Assembly (NCBI GenBank): GCA_018806985.1
Contig: JADANN010000006.1
Location: forward strand, 1 to 64,000
Length of the DNA: 64,000 nt
Reading direction: 5' to 3'
Origin: Angiostrongylus vasorum
Taxonomy: Eukaryota; Nematoda; Chromadorea; Rhabditida; Metastrongylidae
Positions 13,469 through 26,044 of the stretch are shown here, piece by piece (position 1 is the stretch's first letter; every line of letters starts with the position of its first letter). The translations under genes were made by a program, and so were the position numbers. Under the pieces are notes generated by a model, which ran no database searches, was not told the origin of the DNA, and saw only the letters and a list, made by a program, of their open reading frames with translations.

Positions 13469-14000
13469 ATATGCGATGTGTGTGCGTATTATTGCATTAT
13501 TGTGGAGGGGTGTGCGGACTTGCTCTGCAAATGGCGCTGTATGACCCCAGGACCGCTACCAGTATCACGTGCTTTCCCTCGTTATGTCGACCCGACCACG
13601 TGTGCGGGCATCTCGTCCAGTACAACCTAGCTCTCAGTGTTTACGAAGCTAATTCCATCGGCATCTACAAGCAGATGCTTTTCGCCCGCCTGCAATTCAC
13701 AATAATATCGCACCGATATTTGCGTCGCGAATGCCACGCAAGGAAAATGCCGCCGCCGATATTACTCTGTGAACAACTCAGGGACATGCCCATAACAGCA
13801 AGACGACTATTCCGCAATTTGTTATTTTCGGTGTTGTGGAGGCTTCAGCTCGATGTTCACATCATATCAAACCGTCACCCAGGAAAACAATGGTTCAGAC
13901 TACAAGTGCGATAATGTAGATCTCATGTGACAATGTGTGTCAACTGGATGGATCAATATCACCACACCATATTTCCATGCTCTAATCTCTTTTGTTCCTA

Positions 14001-14250
14001 CATATACATACATACATACATACATACATACATACATACATACATACATACATACATACATACATACATACATCACATACATACATACATACATACATAC
14101 ATACATACATACACACTACATACATACATACATACATACATACATACATACATACATACATACATACATACATACATACATACATACATACGTACATACA
14201 TACATACATACATACATACATACATACATACACATACATACATACATACA

Positions 14251-14282
<32 letters not shown>

Positions 14283-14981
14283 CATACATACATACACTAC
14301 ATACATACATACATACATACACTACATACATACATACATACATACATACATACATACATACATACATACATACTACATACATACATACATACATACATAC
14401 ATACATACATACTACACATACATACATACATACATGTACATACATACATACATACATACATACATACATACATACATACATACACACATACATACATACA
14501 TACATACATACACTACATACATACATACATACATACATACATACATACATACATACATACTACATACATACATGCATACATACATACATACATACATACA
14601 TACATACACACATACATCACATACATACATACATACATACATACATACATACATACATACATACATACATACATACATACATACATACATACATACATAC
14701 ATACATACATACATACATACATACATACATACATACATACATACATGCATACATGCATACATACATACATACATACATACATACGTACATACATACATAC
14801 ATACATACATACATACATACATACATACATACATACATACATACATACATACATACATACATACATACATACATACATACATACATACATACATACATAC
14901 ATACATACATACATACATACATACATACATACATACATACATACATACATACATACATACATACATACATACATACATACA

Positions 14982-15013
<32 letters not shown>

Positions 15014-15283
15014 CATACATACATACATACATACATACATACATACATACATACATACATACATACATACATACATACATACATACATACATACATACAT
15101 ACATACATACATACATACATACATACATACATACATACATACATACATACATACATACATACATACATACATGTACATACATTACATACATACATACATA
15201 CATACATGTACATACATACATACATACATACATATACATACATACATACATACATACATACATACATACATACATACATACAT
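14001..15283. repeat. (TACA)n tetranucleotide microsatellite, about 1.28 kb
   Basis: Nearly continuous CATA/TACA repeats with rare variants (CATCACATAC, CACTAC, CGTA, CATGCATA, TACATGTACA). Because the 4 bp unit read in triplets gives a 12 bp cycle without stop codons on either strand, all three plus-strand frames stay open for about 440-470 codons of HTYI repeats, and the minus strand gives MYVC repeats. None is a gene. The middle (about 14,640-15,150) is the purest part, and interruptions concentrate toward both edges. Confidence 0.98.
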
Positions 15284-15289
15284 GCTCAG

Positions 15290-18200
15290 CGAGCCGAGAA
15301 ACAGACAAACATAAATACATAAAATACATATAAAATGCAATATATGGGTAATGCTCCTTAAGATAACTCTTTCCACACTACCAGTTGCTCGCCTATTCTG
15401 TAGTTGTAACACATTGTTGCAATTCACTCACCCTGTGTACTTCCAACTGTGTGACCTCTCGGCTGCTTGAGCATTTCCTCGTTGTGTAAAAAAGAGTCAC
15501 TTGAAGGTTGTTTGAGTCGATGCTTCCTGGAGTCCCATCTTGCTGTAGAAGGTTGACCTTACATACAACGCTTACATGTCTATCAGTAGTGTTCTATAGA
15601 TCTGCGCTTCCTGAATGCAATTGAACTTTGGACTAATGAAAACCACCAAGGCGCGAATTCAACTTCGTCTGTCGATCGCATCAATTGTCATGAAACTGAG
15701 TGCATATGCGGTGGAAATTTGGAATATTACTTTCATTGTGTTATAAGTAGCGACCTTACGTCAAAGTTGACATGTTAATCCCTCGCCGCCAGAACATTGG
15801 CAGGCTCAGTTAGCTATTTGGCGTGAAAGGGTGAAGCAATGGCAAGCACTATTTTCGTTTGACCATGCTTTTGATAAAGCTGGTCAGACAGAATACATTT
15901 TTGGACACGACCCAACTTGTGGAGAGGACCTCACATCGTTTGAGCCTTGAAAATATGGTACGTAACAAACGAATTTGTTTTCCACCCATTACTCCACTGA
16001 AGCAGACATATTTTAGTGCCCGATGTGTGCATCTGACCTAGGCCGGGAACAAGCATGACTTTCTGGTGACGAGGAGCAGCTGAAAAAATGTTGCAGAAGT
16101 AAAAGAGATTATAAAGAAAAGGTACAGTCACCAGTGCTACTGTAGCTGTTTGTTCCTTAATACTCTAAGAGAGAGAGAGAGAAGTGGACACCGTGGGCCT
16201 TTGAAATGGGTGATGACTGCCTATGGGCCAAGAATTTTATGGATGAGTTATTATCACACTGGAAAATCAAGGGACCAACGACTGACAATAGGACCTAAGA
16301 CGTTTCATCGTCACGAAATGGAAAATCAGTTGGACTGTGATTCTTAGCGATGAAAGCGGGCACGAAGTTAGCTGAACACCGCAGAACGTCAACAGCGATA
16401 AGATGACGCCAACCAGGCTGGTCAAGTTTCTCACGGTACTCAGCAGCAGTTTAGTGCTTTCAAGCCCTTCAAGTATGTTGGATCTATTAGATAGTCTAGT
16501 ACGTGACATAGACAAAATCGAGGCTACGCTAACGTTGGCTGCAATCACTCAGCAACCATCAGAGCAGATAGCTTAGAATTTTATAATTACACTACATAAT
16601 TCTTCATTCTCATAAACTTAGAGAGCATTCAGGTGGTGAATAAGTAAGAGACAGATGTCAATGGCTGAAATGGAGTTACTATCGCATAGATACTTGTCAA
16701 ACGCTGACATTATTACACCACTAGATTCACACTAGGACCAACATTTTTTCACTTCCAGAAAGCTGTAGAGGTTGCTTGATGCGGTAGCTAACACTCAATT
16801 AGCTCTTCTAATCATAATTGTTGAAATTCCGCGTTAATAGGTACCAAGGAAACACTGAAGATTTCAACCGTGTATCTTTAACGTGTTCACTTCGGTACAA
16901 ACTTCTAGTGAGGGTGTAGATTACACCTTTCTGCCAAAAAAGAGTAGTTACTTTAACTATGGTTATTATTCAGATTCAATGTTTTTAAGAACAGTCAAGC
17001 TGATCCCGATAACTTTATCGATTCACCTCGAAGAAACTCGAAGGAAAACATGTTCTATGTACTCGAGAACATAAAGTTTGTGTATGGACTCGTGATTTGT
17101 GAGTAAAAGTCTGCAAATTCTGGTTTTCTCACAGTTGACGAAGTTCACTATGAGTTTAGAATGGTTCATTTGATTCTTTCTTTGATAAGCTTACACGAGG
17201 TGTGTTTTTTATCGGCTAATGTTTCTACGTCTTCGTCCTCTTCAGATCCGATGACCTAACCCGATGGTCCACGGTTCCTCTTCTCGATGTGGCGTCTTCG
17301 TAGTCGTACCGAGACCAGATCTTTCAAGGCACCGCTTGAATGAGGCAAGCTCACGGCAGCGCTCCCGTTGTTACCGATACGGCTATCCTTGATAATATTT
17401 TTCCAACGAATAATCCATCCTGCAGTCGGTATTTTGCTAACATACTAATAGCACATTGACTCGGATCGTCGACTCTGATGGAGATAACGTTGCCGATAGA
17501 ACTTTATAACATCCGCTGTATAACGTTAACAATCAGAACGTATTCATTGTTAAATCGAAGTTGGTCGGTTTGAAAATCATTGTGTTCTATTCTCTGCGTG
17601 CTAGTAACATATCTCAACAGAGGAGCATCTCAATGATGTTTCTTCTATCGAAGAAGAGAAACTCCACTGAAAGGATTGTAAGTATTACCAGAGATGGAAA
17701 TCAAGATCGGTCCGCACGAGCTTGCGGCACATTCAGTTATTTCGTTTAAAACGAGAACATCCAATTGCCAATCCTTTACTTGCTTATTAAAACACACAAG
17801 CAACTTACTTCAGCTGATGGTAATCTTCTATCATTTTAAAGTTAGACCTATCATCAGTTGTATAGGCAGATGAAAATGAATGAAAAAACTGTGGTTCCTA
17901 AACCTCGACCCACTTGCTAGAAAATCATTCCAACCCAATCTACCAAACACCAATTTTTCTAAAATAATTCTAATTGTGAACCATCTACGGTGCGCTCAAT
18001 GAAACTGCATGTAATGGAGTCATTCGTGTTACTTCACTTTATACCAGCGTCGATGACTTGATACGAAGCGCCATTCTCAGTGCACTGTCACTGGAAAAAA
18101 AAAAAAAATGCAAAAATGTACGCTTTAAATATTGCTCAACTAATGAATTTCTTAAACAGTGTAGTTGATTTAATCTTCTGGTGGTCTGGAAATTTTGCAC

Positions 18201-18680
18201 AAATTGAGAGTTGTCATACAGTTCACTTGCCTTTATCTTTCATATTACAAGATTGGAAGCTCAGTTCTGTCTGTTAATGCGTGACTGCACTTCGTCTGTT
18301 CAGAACAGATGGATGAAGGTACAGTGTTAAACGTGGATTAGGGATGCGTTTCAGCGCAGAAACTATAACAAAAGAAATTTCTTAACATCCAAATGGCCTA
18401 AATTATTTATATAACAAAATGGTATCGTAAGAAATATGAGTGTGGAACTATCTGCACATTTTACACTATCAAAAACGTAACAATAATGCACCAGTAAAAA
18501 TGTGTGCGGGAGAGAGGGGAAGGGGAATCGCAAAACCTGGCACGAAAAATTGCCATTTCAATGACTTCTGACGCTGAAGCCACTCCGGGTTGAGACAAAA
18601 AACGACCAGGGTAGCTCCAAAATAATGCTTTCGGACGTAAACGTGAGATCTTTAAGCTACCTTCATCTCAAATGAGTAAG
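15290..18680. other. gene-free stretch
   Basis: Unique AT-rich sequence with a short GA run near 16,169. The 20-mer ending GAGCATTTCCT around 15,461-15,479 recurs near 25,531, which hints at a faint dispersed repeat. No gene could be supported. Confidence 0.4.
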
Positions 18681-18689
18681 GGACTGCCA

Positions 18690-19400
18690 TCGTAAAGAGA
18701 TGCTTAAGAAAAGTGGTCTTGAAAATTCTTGCAACGATTGATTGACATCCACCATACCTACGCGTCAGTGGTTCTGCAACCGTCTCTGTGATCCGTTTGT
18801 GTGTCAAGCTCAAACTGTGTGCGAATCTGTCCTAACGGGAGGAGCAGGGGTTACCGCCAGGTTCCGGGTATAATACGCTTGGTCTCATGCAACGCATGCA
18901 ACGAGGAATCCTATTGAGGGAAAGCAAGGTGAACCACTGTGTCATAAGAGTATCTTGATGGGAAAGTTAAAATTCGTCTTTCTTTTTTCAACTTTGTATA
19001 TGTGGCTGTGCGCGTGGAGCACGCAAGCGCGCAACGCATGATGATTTTGTGTGCGAAAACATCCGCGCAAGGCTTCCGAGCGTTTTGGATAACCTTTCAT
19101 GATCAAGATGGTGCCGGGCAGATAGCACTCTACTATCACACCCTATTTCGGGGAAGTGATATTTTGGTGATGACCTCGGGGTGTGTCGTTCGACCCCAAG
19201 TGTGTGTGAACAACGCGTGGGCCAGTCCCCATCTCATGGCGCATCCTAACCTACCATCTATTCAAGTACGATCTTCTCATTAATACTTTACAGCCTTTTC
19301 CGCAAGTATTCTATTGTCTATACGTCCAGGAGCTCTGGGAAGGCGAAATCGCCGAGGGAAACGTCGGCAAATCGCCAACAACTACAACAACTGACATGCA
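18690..19400 (+). mobile_element. eroded PLE 3' half (linker, GIY-YIG region, hammerhead-like end)
   Basis: The plus strand translates to KKSGLENSCND followed by NRLCDPFVCQ, matching the linker of the intact-looking PLE copy (RRAGLENSVN... NRLYDRLC). Further DNA blocks match the GIY-YIG coding part (TCTCATGTAACGC-type block near 18,880; GCGCAAGGCTTCCGAGCGTT at about 19,064-19,083 against the GCGCAAAACTCTCGAGGCGTT block of the 50-51 kb copy). A degenerate hammerhead core (CTGGGAAGGCGAAATCGCC ... GAAACGTC) at 19,327-19,368 lies about 630 bp downstream of the linker, as in the copy at 50.8-51.5 kb. Stops and indels throughout mark an old, dead copy. Confidence 0.6.
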
Positions 19401-20298
19401 ACGACAACGAAGACTGCCAACATCCCGGCCCAAAGAGATCAGTTTAAAATAAATAAACCTGTACCGACTGCTGCGGGATGGTTGATTGTTGGAGTATTAC
19501 ATGGTCTTATCAACAACAATTAACCTGTATAAAGAGCGCGCTGCCGAGCTATCTCTTTCGAGCAATGCTCACGATTCATCTCGACACGACTAGTCCCAGA
19601 CCAACTGGATACCGACGTTGAATAAATTTACGAGCACTAGGTAGCCAAATGGCACAATCGAAAAAAGGTAAGGGCAGTTACAGAAAGAAATAATTCGTTG
19701 AAGCAACTGAATAAGCGGTTTTAAATTGCTCGGCCTCTCTCACCAGGTTGATAAAGAACTTCATTCTGCTAATGTTTCCACGCATCGCCATCCCCCTTGG
19801 TGATCTGGTTGATTGCCCACAGTTGTTCTTTTTACAAACGATGGGTTTCGTGATGGCATCAAGTAAGTAACGGCCAACTTCTCGCTGGACGCAGTGGCAC
19901 TGGCCAAAGCGTTATTCTAGCATGCTCAAGCTGGTGGTGATTCACTATGTCAAGGCGACATCTACGTCGAAAGTACAGTGACGGGGTAATCACAATTCAG
20001 GTTACTGGGCAGCACCGTCATGTGATGAAACTTATTGTAATACGAATACACGGTTGTGACAATGAGATCGAAAAATGCAAGGAAGTAGATGACTAAGTTG
20101 ATATGGCCGCGACAGTCCTCAACAACATATTTAGATTATGTTCAATTTACTCTATTTGATCATGCTTAATCATCCACAGTGCGCATGCGATTATCATCAA
20201 ATTTACCACAAGATTTGACGGAATTCAGCATTACACCATGGGAGCACAGTTATTCAAAACCGCCTTAATAACTTTGCACTTTCTCCTCCTCTCCCAGG

Positions 20299-20372
20299 TT
20301 GGTGGTGGGATTAGCGAAGTGGTTAATGGTCGTCGATCGGAAGATCACTAGTTTGACCCACTCTTCGATTCT
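20299..20372 (+). repeat. tRNA-like A/B-box block, probable SINE head
   Basis: GGATTAGCGAAGTGG resembles a Pol III A box and AGTTTGACCCAC a B box, about 40-45 nt apart as in a tRNA. No acceptor stem pairs convincingly, so it is more likely a tRNA-derived SINE head than a tRNA gene. Confidence 0.3.
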
Positions 20373-20378
20373 CTCTAT

Positions 20379-20600
20379 TCACGTCGGAATTTTGCGGTTA
20401 TTACCAAAATGAGGACATTCGAGTTGACCGTTTACAACATTCATAAAAATGAGAAAAATCCCGAAGTCCTTTATGCAACTCAAGCAATACGCAACGGCTT
20501 TCCCGGGCAACGAATGAGGCGAAGCAGAATCAGCTTTGGGATCCACCCTGGTGTGGAGATCAAAATGATCATTAATGTAAGATGAAAGCAAATTTAATTT
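20379..20600 (-). repeat. R3 dispersed repeat copy
   Basis: Partner of 7,150-7,430 (same strand). The similarity is visible over about 150 bp, centred on the segment that translates spuriously to CIKDFGIFLIFMNVV. Confidence 0.4.
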
Positions 20601-21825
20601 AGAATGTTTCAGCAGTTGCTAGCTAGCGAAAGCTTCTCAGTGCAGGTACTGCTTTCCAGGGCGAAATGTGGGGGAACTGATGTTGTGTAATCTATCTTTA
20701 CGTGATTGGATTGGTACTTGAACGCCGTTGCTATCTACTCCTACGAAATTTCAGCCGCCTACAAACAGCGCTAGAACAGCAGTCATCGCTCCTGTTCAAT
20801 ACAATGGTGGACAAATCATGTAACTACAACTTTGATCATGTGATGAAGAAAGAGAAAAAATGTAAGTAGTACTCTCAGAAGTCATCTTCAAGATAATTAG
20901 AATTGGCTGTCAGAAAAGCGAAATAATTTTCAAGGATGTGGTCCGAAATAAGCTTAAATGGTGAAGTTTTCGAGGACCAATGGGGAAGTAAATCACCGTC
21001 TCATAAACATCTATACCAACAGTGGCTGCTGGGGTTTATCCTCGATTGCAGGTTGGGGAGATCTGGAGGAGCCCCAATTTGACTGGGGCTTAAAAAGATA
21101 ATAATTCTGGGATTAATGTGTGTACAGTCAGTTATGGAATTGAAATTTGTGGATCATCACTTTTGTTGGGAAAAAAGTCTTGCGTCATGCATAGGGGAAT
21201 GGGGTAAACAAATTCAAGTGAGCAGCTGAAGTTTCCGTAAATGTTTACTGTATTCAGTGTTACATTAGTCAAATTATAATGTAATATACTTTGCACTGTG
21301 ATGACTGCTGAACATGAGCTTGCGCGTACCACTGATGACGTTGGCGCGAAGCAGCGGGCGCCACAAACACTTTTCATTACATGGTCGCGAACAAATATTC
21401 ATCGCCATGGTGGTTTTGCCTGGTTCTCCGGTGGTCGCTGAAGAGCAAGAGTTCGACATTATAACAGTTGTGAATCGAAGTTTGTCACATTCACGGTCTA
21501 TAAAACATCTGGGATTTGCGACATGGTTAGTTGTCCGAAATATCCCGAAGTTATGGGTTATGTTAAACTGCAAGAGCATCAGGATTGCAGTAGCTGTCAC
21601 TCCCTCTGAGAAGTAAGGACAACTCCAGTGGTGGTTATTCTATATTTGACGTGTTGTCTGTGTAAATAGTACAGGAAAGTTACCGAAGATAAATGGCTTT
21701 TCGATGTAATTCGACAGTTAGCTTATTACAAGGTTACTTTTAGTCATGGAGCTGCACTTTTCTCTACAGTCGGAAACTTTTATTACATTGATGATAAGGA
21801 GTGTCGATGTTCTGGTTGTTGATCA
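20600..21825. other. gene-free stretch
   Basis: Unique sequence. Overlapping open frames exist on both strands over 21,270-21,616 (about 100 codons each) without splice or poly(A) support, so neither is called. Confidence 0.35.
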
Positions 21826-21830
21826 TGCAG

Positions 21831-22346
21831 GGCCATTGTTTATGCATTCGTTTACCTCTCTATCATTCACTTCCACTCTTTTGAAGTCATGGCGTCCCCT
21901 GAGAATTGTTCAACACCGATCATGTCTTTTAGCTTTTTATCTGTACCAACACCAACCGATTTACATCCGTCTACTTATTTTAACCACATTATAGAAATTA
22001 TTCAAAAACTGAAATGTCAATGGTCTTGCACCAGTAAAAATAGGCGCACAAATTCTGTCCTGACCAACTCCACAGTCACGAGCTCAGTCGACGATAATCA
22101 AACAACTGGTGGTGGTCGGCTTGCTGATGTTGGCTTGCAAGGCTGTCTGGCAGAAATAGTCGGTTTGGTATCGAAAAACACCTCTCATGCTTTCGATTTT
22201 TATGAAATATTCACAACTCATATATTAGAGCACTCTGTCACTAGGTTGCAAGAAGGGACAGTTTGTGGGTCTGGTAGGAGGTATGCACAACAGGTTGATG
22301 ATTTATGCTATTTAGAAGATGAATGATATAGAAAATGATAAATAAA
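21831..22346 (+). CDS. candidate terminal exon, unknown protein
   Basis: An open frame runs from an acceptor-like site (GATCATGCAG, exon from 21,831) to a TGA at 22,324-22,326, and an AATAAA poly(A) signal lies at 22,341-22,346, 15 nt past the stop. Counting from the first ATG (21,889) gives 145 residues starting MASPENCSTP and ending DDLCYLEDE. The composition is ordinary, with no membrane segment or low complexity. I do not recognise a domain. It could equally be a single-exon gene starting at 21,889. The poly(A) signal is the best evidence, and no upstream exon was identified. Confidence 0.35.
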
Positions 22347-22349
22347 AGT

Positions 22350-23115
22350 AGGTTGCATTAGAAGCGGTTCAATGAAAGAAGACAAGCTATGGGTGGTGCG
22401 CATGCCATCATCCACCACGGCGATCTTTCTTGGTTGTTATGTGTGGTATGGCGATCTCCATGTCGGAAGAGAGCGCGATGCGGTGCACAATTGAGCTGTA
22501 AGAGTTCCTGGCCGAGAAATGAGCCGTGTATGACTGGAAGGGCGTCTAGGAGAGGGAACAATATACAACAAACAGGAAGGGTTTGTGTCACTGTCCCTCC
22601 TTGGAAACAAGTATAAGTAATCCTGATTTGTTTCACCTCTCTCTTTGAAGACCTATGGTTTACCATGGTTTGGGTGTGGTCTCGCCCCCAATTTTGTCAT
22701 AGAAATATTTGAAGAAGCACCAGGTATTACTGCAATTACTGCAGTATGTCTGTAAGAGTGTCTACTGGAAAATTTGGGGATTTTTGATATGCATGGGTCT
22801 ACAAGTGACATCCCTCATCCACTTGTCATGTTCTGTGGAGGGACGTAATGTCAAGGAAGTAAAGTTTCATTGGTTTCATAGGAGATTATTACATTGTATC
22901 TTCTGAAAGTATTGCGAGCCCAATACGATAAGAAGGGGATGCTGGTAATGACTATATTTTCAAATACAATAGATAAATCCCTATGCTGGGGAAAAGGTTT
23001 GGAGGGAAGCGTTCAAATTCAATGCAAAAATGTTCGAACATTGCTGGAGCTAATGCAAATTGCTTAATTGTAGACGTTGTGCAAAAATATTCGGTGAACT
23101 ACTGAAAGAAGATGA
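22350..23115. other. gene-free stretch
   Basis: Unique sequence leading into the trinucleotide tract. No supported gene. Confidence 0.35.
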
Positions 23116-23118
23116 GTT

Positions 23119-23146
23119 GAAAACAACAACGACAACAGCAACAACG

Positions 23147-23178
<32 letters not shown>

Positions 23179-23212
23179 AACAACAACAACAACGACAACA
23201 CCAACAGCAACG

Positions 23213-23253
<41 letters not shown>

Positions 23254-23347
23254 AACAACAACAACAACGACAACAACAACAACGACAACAACAACAACGA
23301 CAACAACAACAACGACAACAACAACAACAAGCAACAACAACGACAAC

Positions 23348-23400
<53 letters not shown>

Positions 23401-23560
23401 CGACAACAGCAACAACGACAAACAACAACGACGACAACAACAACGACAACAACCACAACGACGACAACAACAACGACAACAACAACAACAGCGACAGCAA
23501 CAACAACGACAGCAACAGCAACGACGGCAACAACAACGAGAACAACAGCAACAACACTAA
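23119..23560. repeat. CAA/CGACAA trinucleotide tract, about 440 bp
   Basis: Imperfect (CAA)n with regular CGA and occasional GCA variants, often as AACAACGAC. Six-frame translations give poly-Thr, Asn-Asp, Gln-Arg, Val, Leu or Cys runs and are not genes. A CTGAAAGAAGATGAG...GAAAAC block directly upstream (23,102-23,124) faintly resembles the hammerhead-like cores that precede CAACRAC tails elsewhere in the window. Confidence 0.95.
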
Positions 23561-23881
23561 ATGCTGTAGTCACATTATTCCTGCTATCGAGGTTAAATGA
23601 TCAGTCGGTTTGAAAACTGTTTCTGTTGTTTGTTTTAGTGCTAGCTTAACATAATGCCCTTAATGCACGGACTGTTGCAGTGATGGATATCCGTTGAAAA
23701 ACAAATTATCATCAGCGGATAGTCTCTAGTCAGCCACCGCAACCCTATACAGAAACGTCACTGCCGGGTGTGCTTGGCCCATTCGCGTCGCGTTCACTGA
23801 AGAAGAACCTGTCTCGGTACACGACAACGAGGACGCCACTCCGAGATAACGAGCAGCTGTGACCATCGACCTGACCATATC

Positions 23882-23975
23882 GGCTCTGATTGAGAGACGA
23901 AGCCGTCGAAACGTTTCGCGAAATAAACAAACTATTCGTACCCCGTGTAAGCTCAACAACAATCTAATAAATGCT
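23882..23975 (+). mobile_element. PLE 3'-end relic with hammerhead-like core
   Basis: GGCTCTGATTGAGAGACGAAGCC is followed by GTCGAAACGTTTCGCG and then CCCCGTGTAAGCTCAACAACAATC. The same order (hammerhead-like core, about 40-50 bp, then a CTCGTGTTTGCTCAACAAGAAT-type end) is seen at the 3' ends of the PLE copies at 41.9 and 51.5 kb. Stem II (GACG/CGTC) is good, but the CTGANGA core has one extra base and stem I does not pair. No coding part remains. Confidence 0.5.
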
Positions 23976-24115
23976 CATTTTGTTTGCGCATAAAGGTTTC
24001 TGCTGCAGCGAATTATGGACACAGTTACAAAAAATCTCCTATATGATTTCTCATCTTTTATTGACGATCAAATTTCCAAAAGCTCTGTTCTTCAGTGTGA
24101 TGCGGCACCAGCTGA

Positions 24116-24275
24116 TGTGACAGCAAGACCGTTCAGGAGGCGCGATTTTCCCAACGTACTGTGCGTGATATAATCACCCAGCTTGGTCGTGTAAAAACTT
24201 ACTGTGTTCCGATGGGCCAACGATTGACTACAAGAAGTATGCTAAAAGACCTACGCGGCAAAAAATGGTGAAATG
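24116..24275 (+). mobile_element. probable mariner-type transposase relic
   Basis: A short open segment reads KTVQEARFSQRTVRDIITQ followed by LGRVKTYCVPMGQRLT. This resembles the second helix-turn-helix of mariner (DD34D) transposases, where a serine/threonine-rich recognition helix is followed by a 'GKVKKL...WVPHELT' block. A stop follows after about 18 more codons. No terminal inverted repeats or catalytic Asp residues were found, so this is a fragment at most. Confidence 0.3.
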
Positions 24276-24334
24276 AGTGCGCATCGAGATCCAGATGCAC
24301 AGCCCGAGTGTCCGTACATATTCGTATCGACGCG

Positions 24335-26040
24335 CATGGTCCTCTGAAAGTGTTAATAACCGAGTGAAGGTAACAATGCACTTATGGCAATATGAATGAC
24401 CAGTAATGTACGAAGTGATTCGATGATGAAGTGAAGCTTGGGAAAAAGGTACAAACGCATAGAGTAATGGTTGAGTATGAAATCTCAGTGGCCAGTGAAG
24501 GATATGATGAGATGAGAAAAGGAACAAATCGGCAACTTAGCTGATCCATCATACATTCTGTAGAGTGAGTGCGGAGAGCTGGGACGACGCCACCGATAAG
24601 CTAAAACAGTTCAATGCACAGTGTGGCGAACTACTCATGGGGTGCTCATTGCGGGATATGGATGATCGACCACTTCATCCGATAACTAAAGACTACATTG
24701 CGAGTAACATTAGGCGTTACGTATGGATGGTGTGGAAAAGACAGTGAACGTCTTTACACCGCAAAGAATATTCTCTGTTGATTACTTGTAAGGAAGAGAC
24801 AGAACAATCGGATTTGAATCAAGAAGGAAAAGCGTCTTTGTAAACCACTGTTTCAGTTCTCATTGAAGGAACAATGTTCTTTCAGTTCCACGGTCTCCAG
24901 TGCGATTTGTATCGAGGAAGAAGCTTCCAGGTTACATGTGAGTGTACGCGGAGCATGTTCAGTAGAGCTTGGGACCTTACATGTTTCAATACATGTCAAT
25001 CATTTTTAGTTCAAGATAAGCGCTTCAGGAAAGCCACTTGCAGGCTGCCATATCTTAGGATTTCGGTTTATCTCAAAACCCATTTTGTTCAAGTAGTACA
25101 GCTCCTGCTAATGGTAACTGATTTTCTGTGAGTATTTTGCCGTCACTGAGGGTGACGCATAACGTTAGCTCACAGCATTTTCACGTACGTTTATGCGCAC
25201 ATTGCCTTTCAGGAGATACATGAGGAAAGTACATGCCGTACAGGTTTGTCACACTCTACATATGTGCATTTGTCATCGCAGGGGTTTGACTCTTTAGGGA
25301 AACTTGAGGAATGATCGTAATAAAGGAATACTGCATTAACTTACGACAAGTCAAACAAGAGAAACTTAACTGGAGCTTGCGAGGCTAGAAAGCTCGACGA
25401 GTTTTCATAACCCGTCACTTCCACGCTATGCTGTCAAGGAATCCCAGCAAAATCTTGCGTGTGATTATTTTCCTTGAATTTCTCTCACCTCAGTGGTTTT
25501 TCGAGCTATTTCGCTTGTTGACACTTGCAAGGCTGCTTGAGCATTTCCTGACTTTTTATCCAATGTAGCCGGATGATAGTACCCGCCATTCTCTATCCAT
25601 TCATGGAGATAGCCATGTGCGAAGGCTCTCCACATGGCTTACAGAAGGAGTTGGGAGGCACCCGAACTAGGGCATTTGCTTCTTGATCGACTGCGTAACT
25701 AACCACTGTCGCTGCTGCTAGTCCGTATGAGTTGCTGCTTTGAAAGGCTAGAAAGCCACCCGATTCGGTACGTGAGACGCGCAAATCCATACAATAACAG
25801 AATTTGTTGAAACCAGTACATGTGTGAACTATCATTGTGAGGGAACAAGAGACAATTCTGCCTCACTCTGATCATCTTAAACAAACCTTTGATTCTATCC
25901 GATTAGGAAGCAGTTAATGCTAGCTAAAGACCTCCGTGCTCTTGTAAACTTATTTTCCTTCGTGGGCCTTGTGAAAGCCTTTGCTCACAAACAGAGATAC
26001 TAACATCTGTAAAAAGAGGTGTCAGCAGTGCGATGCATTA
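24335..26040. other. gene-free stretch
   Basis: Unique sequence. A tRNA-like block may exist on the minus strand near 25,640-25,735 (GTGGTTAGTTACGCAGTCG... TAGTTCGGGTGCC), which could be another SINE head. No coding support. Confidence 0.35.
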
Positions 26041-26044
26041 AGTT

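Noticed and set aside
14001..15283. CRISPR-like regularly spaced repeats
   Set aside because: Simple tandem tetranucleotide repeat without spacers; the context is eukaryotic.
13927..15333. Open frames of 440-468 codons of HTYI repeats, and antisense MYVC frames
   Set aside because: Artefacts of the TACA microsatellite, which contains no stop codon in any frame.
23050..23573. Poly-T, poly-N/D, poly-V and poly-C open frames
   Set aside because: Translations of the CAA/CGACAA tract.
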